Assembly (NCBI GenBank): GCA_035235625.1
Contig: CP141143.1
Location: 40,719,178 to 40,783,177, forward strand
Direction: 5' to 3'
Length of the DNA: 64,000 bases
DNA from: Saururus chinensis
Lineage: Eukaryota; Streptophyta; Magnoliopsida; Piperales; Saururaceae
Shown: piece by piece, positions 60,739 to 64,000 of the stretch
How positions within the stretch are numbered: the stretch's first letter is position 1
How the letters are laid out: every line of letters begins with the position of its first letter
Position numbers and translations under genes: made by a program
Notes under the pieces: generated by a model
Told to the model about the DNA's origin: nothing
The model's input: only the letters and a program-made list of their open reading frames with translations
The model's database searches: none

Positions 60739-63700
60739 AATTAAAATTCCTTTTAATCAATTAAAATGGAAGTTAGATAAGAATGTGTGTATATTGTTAT
60801 ATGGTTGAAAGTTTAAAGAGATCTCCCATCAATTTACTACGTTCATAATTATGAATCAATTGGACAAAGTGATTTCACAATTTGACCATTCTTTTTTAAC
60901 TTATGTAATTTCATTCACTTAACTAGTTTTAAAACAGATCACTAAAGTTCCACCCAAATGTGTATTTATTTGTTTTAAATAAATATGCACTCATTTGTTA
61001 AGTTTGCAAGAATAAATCAAACACACTAAACAACTAACCTATCAAACCACTCCTGGTCAAGTTATATCCTTTGTATCGATTAAAACCAAAGATCATCAAG
61101 AATGTGCACGAATCGATATATAGTTTAAAGTTTAAAGAGACCTCCGAATCATTTATTATGTACATAATGATGAATTAAATAGATAAAGTGATTACACAAT
61201 TTGACCGTACTTCCTTAACGTGTTTTTTTATTTTCTTAACTAGATTTACAACAAAGCATCGAACCTGACCATGACTGTGTATTTAATTATTTTTAATAAA
61301 TATGAACCCATTTGCTAAGTTCGTATGAATGAATCAAATGCACCAGACGAAAAATGAATCAAAACACTTTTTCTCAAGTTATATCCATTTAATTGATTAA
61401 AACAAAAGTTTGTTGAGAATGTGCACAAATATTATTTTATTTAAATTTTAAAAGACCTTCCATTCATTTGTTACATTCGTAATAACGAATCAAATGGACA
61501 AATTGATACCACAATTTGACTGTTCTTTCTTAAGTTATATGATTTTATTCGCTTAACTAGTTTTAGAACAAAGCACCAAAGCTCGTCACAATTGTGTATT
61601 TAATTATTTTAAATATATACGTAGTCATTTGTTAAGTTTGTAAGAATGAAACCAATACACTAAATGATGAACCAATTTGACCACTTCTAGTCTAGTTATA
61701 TTCTTTTAATTGATTAAAACAAAAGTTTGTAAACAATGTACGCAAATGATTATATCGTTTAAAGTTTCAAGAGACCCCCCATTCATTTGTTATGTTTATA
61801 ATAATGAATCAAATGGACAAAGTGATGCCTGTTCTTCCTTAACTTATGTGATTTTATTTGCATAACTAGTTTTAGAACAAAGCACACATGATAGCCATGA
61901 ATACATATTTAATTGTTTAAAATAAATACGTACTCATTTATTAAGTTGGATGAATGAATAAAATGCACTAAACAACAAACTAATCAAACCACTTTTTATT
62001 TACTTATATCCTTTTAATAGATTAAAACTGATGTTTATTAAGAATATGTAGAAATCATTATATCATTTAAAATTTAAAGGGACCTCCCAAAAAAAATTTA
62101 CGTTCGTATGACAGATTATGTGGACAAAGCTATATTACAATTTGATCATTCTTCTTTAACTTATGAGATTTCATTCAATTAATTAGTTTTAGAACTAAGC
62201 ACCATGCTTGTCACAAATGTGTATTTTAGATAAATAGTACACATTTGATAGTTCATAATAATAATAGAAATAAATGCACTAAATGATGAACCAAGCATAT
62301 CACTTTTGGTCTAATTCTATCTTTTTAATCGATTAAAATCGAAGTTTATTAAAAATGTGAACAAACTATTATATCCTTTAAAGTTTAAAGAAACCTCTCA
62401 TCAATTTGTTATGTACGTAATTACAAATCAAGTGGACAAAGTGATATCATAAATTGACTGTCCTTCCTTAACTTAAATGATTTTATTCACTTAACTAAAT
62501 TTGGATCAAAGCACCCAAGCTTGTCACGAATGTGTATTTAATTGATTTAAATAAATACGTATACATTTGCTAAGCTTATTAGAATGAATGAAACACACTA
62601 AATGCTAAAGAAATTGGAGCAATTTTGGTCAAGCTATACCTTTTAATTGATTAAACCCAAAGTTTGTTGAGAATGTGCACAAATTGTTATATCATTTAAA
62701 GTCTAAAGAGACCTCTAATTAATTTGTTATGTTGGTAATGAGAAGTCAAATGGAAATGTGATACCACAATATGACCAATCTTTCTTAACTTTTACGATTT
62801 CACTAACTTAACTAGATTTACAACAAAGCACCAAAAGTTATCACAAATGTGTATTTAAGTTTTTTAAATAAATACGTACTCATTTTCTAAGTTCATAAGA
62901 ATCTATCAAATGCACTACACGAAGACCAATCAGACCACTTTTGGTCAAGTTATATCCATTTAATTGATTAAAACAAAAGTTCATGAATAATGTGCAAAAA
63001 TAGTTATATCATTTAAAATTTAAAGAGACCTCTCATTTATTTGTTACGTTGGCAATAGCGAATCAAAAAGAAAAAGTGATAGCACAATTTGACCATTCTT
63101 CTTTAACTTATATGATTTCTTTCGCTTATTTAGATTTAGAACAACTCACCGAATCCCATCACAAATGTGTATTTAATTATTTTAAATAAATACATAATCA
63201 TTCGGTAAGTTAGTAAGAATGAATCTAATGCACTAAATGGTAACCCAACTGTACCACTTTTGGTCAAGAATGTGCACAAATCATTATATCTTTTAAAGTT
63301 TAAAGTAACCTTCCACTAATTTTTTACATTCGTAATGACGAAGTAAATGGACAAAGTGATACCACAATTTAATCGTTCTTCTATAACTTATGTAATTTCA
63401 TTTGCTTAGCTAGTTTTAGAAAAAAAATACCTAAGCTCATCACAAATGTGTATATAATTGTTTGAAATAAATATGTACACATTTGTTAAGTTCATAATAA
63501 TAAATAAAATACACTAAATGATGAACCAATCAGAGTACTTTTGGCCTACTTATGACGTTTGATCAATTAAAACCGAAATTTGTTACAAATTGTTATATTG
63601 TTTATAATTAAAAAGACCTCTCATTCATTTGTTACGTTTGTAATGACGAATCAAATGGACGAAGTGAGTACAAATTGACTGTTCTTCCTTAACTTAAATA

Positions 63701-64000
63701 ATTTCATTCGCTTTATTAAATTTAGAATAAAGCACCCAAGCTTGTCACGAATGTGTATTTAATTATTTTAAATAAATACATACTCATTTACTAAGTTCAT
63801 TAGAATAAATCAAACGCACTAAATGACAAAGTAATAGGATCAATTTTGGTCAAAATATATCCTATTAATTAATTAAAACTAAAGTTCATTAAGAATGTGC
63901 ACAAATTGTTATATTGTCTAGAGTTTAATGACATCTCTTAATCATTTGTTATATTGGTAATAACGAATTGAAAAGATAAATTGATACCACAATTTGACCA
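60739..64000 (-). repeat. 318-bp satellite array, block 6 (reverse orientation, runs off the window)
   Basis: About ten monomers in the same orientation as blocks 4 and 5, continuing past the window edge. The palindromic phrase TTAATCGATTAAAA or close variants recurs once per monomer. No genes. Confidence 0.95.

Overview
The window looks like repeat-dense nuclear heterochromatin from a flowering plant. The evidence is a long AT-rich tandem satellite, plant-type Ty3/gypsy chromoviruses (Tekay-like and Reina-like), Athila/Tat-type gypsy fragments, and plant-type CACTA, hAT, Mutator-like and PIF/Harbinger-like DNA transposons. I see no intact host protein gene and no RNA gene. The only gene-like coding remnant not clearly from a retroelement is a short broken fragment near 38.6-39.2 kb. 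I cannot name the species from sequence alone.

The matrix is one satellite family with a repeat of about 318 bp. Each repeat is itself an old dimer of two diverged half-units of about 157-161 bp. It fills roughly 2.86-4.97, 8.03-8.93 and 15.75-31.24 kb in one orientation. It then fills 40.07-48.97, 51.43-52.55 and 60.74-64.0 kb in the opposite orientation. The switch lies somewhere within 31.2-40.1 kb, a stretch holding nested repeats and unassigned DNA.

Everything else is inserted into this matrix. Positions 1-2854 are an LTR-like sequence on the minus strand, cut by the window edge. It carries a 50-bp tandem array that was split by a PIF/Harbinger-like element (978-1784) with a GGN microsatellite inside. 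A CACTA-type element (4973-8025) has internal purine (GA) tracts and TAGCGACG subterminal repeats. A composite of broken chromoviruses occupies 8934-15751. A family of very large LTR-like units (TGTAA...TTACA, about 4.5-4.7 kb, five-base target duplications) is present three times: a rearranged copy at 31244-38648, a second copy nested in it at 32188-36741, and an inverted copy at 52554-60738. The inverted copy is split by a 3.4-kb hAT-like element (56186-59614), which itself holds a fold-back Mutator-like element (56643-57533) and a diverged relative of it. That makes four nesting levels: satellite, giant LTR, hAT, Mutator-like. Athila/Tat-type fragments in conflicting orientations lie at 48973-51431.

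No genes work together here. The interest lies in satellite architecture, insertion chronology, and recurring secondary-structure-prone tracts. All boundaries were read by eye; those with target-site duplications are exact, the others are good to roughly 10-50 bp.
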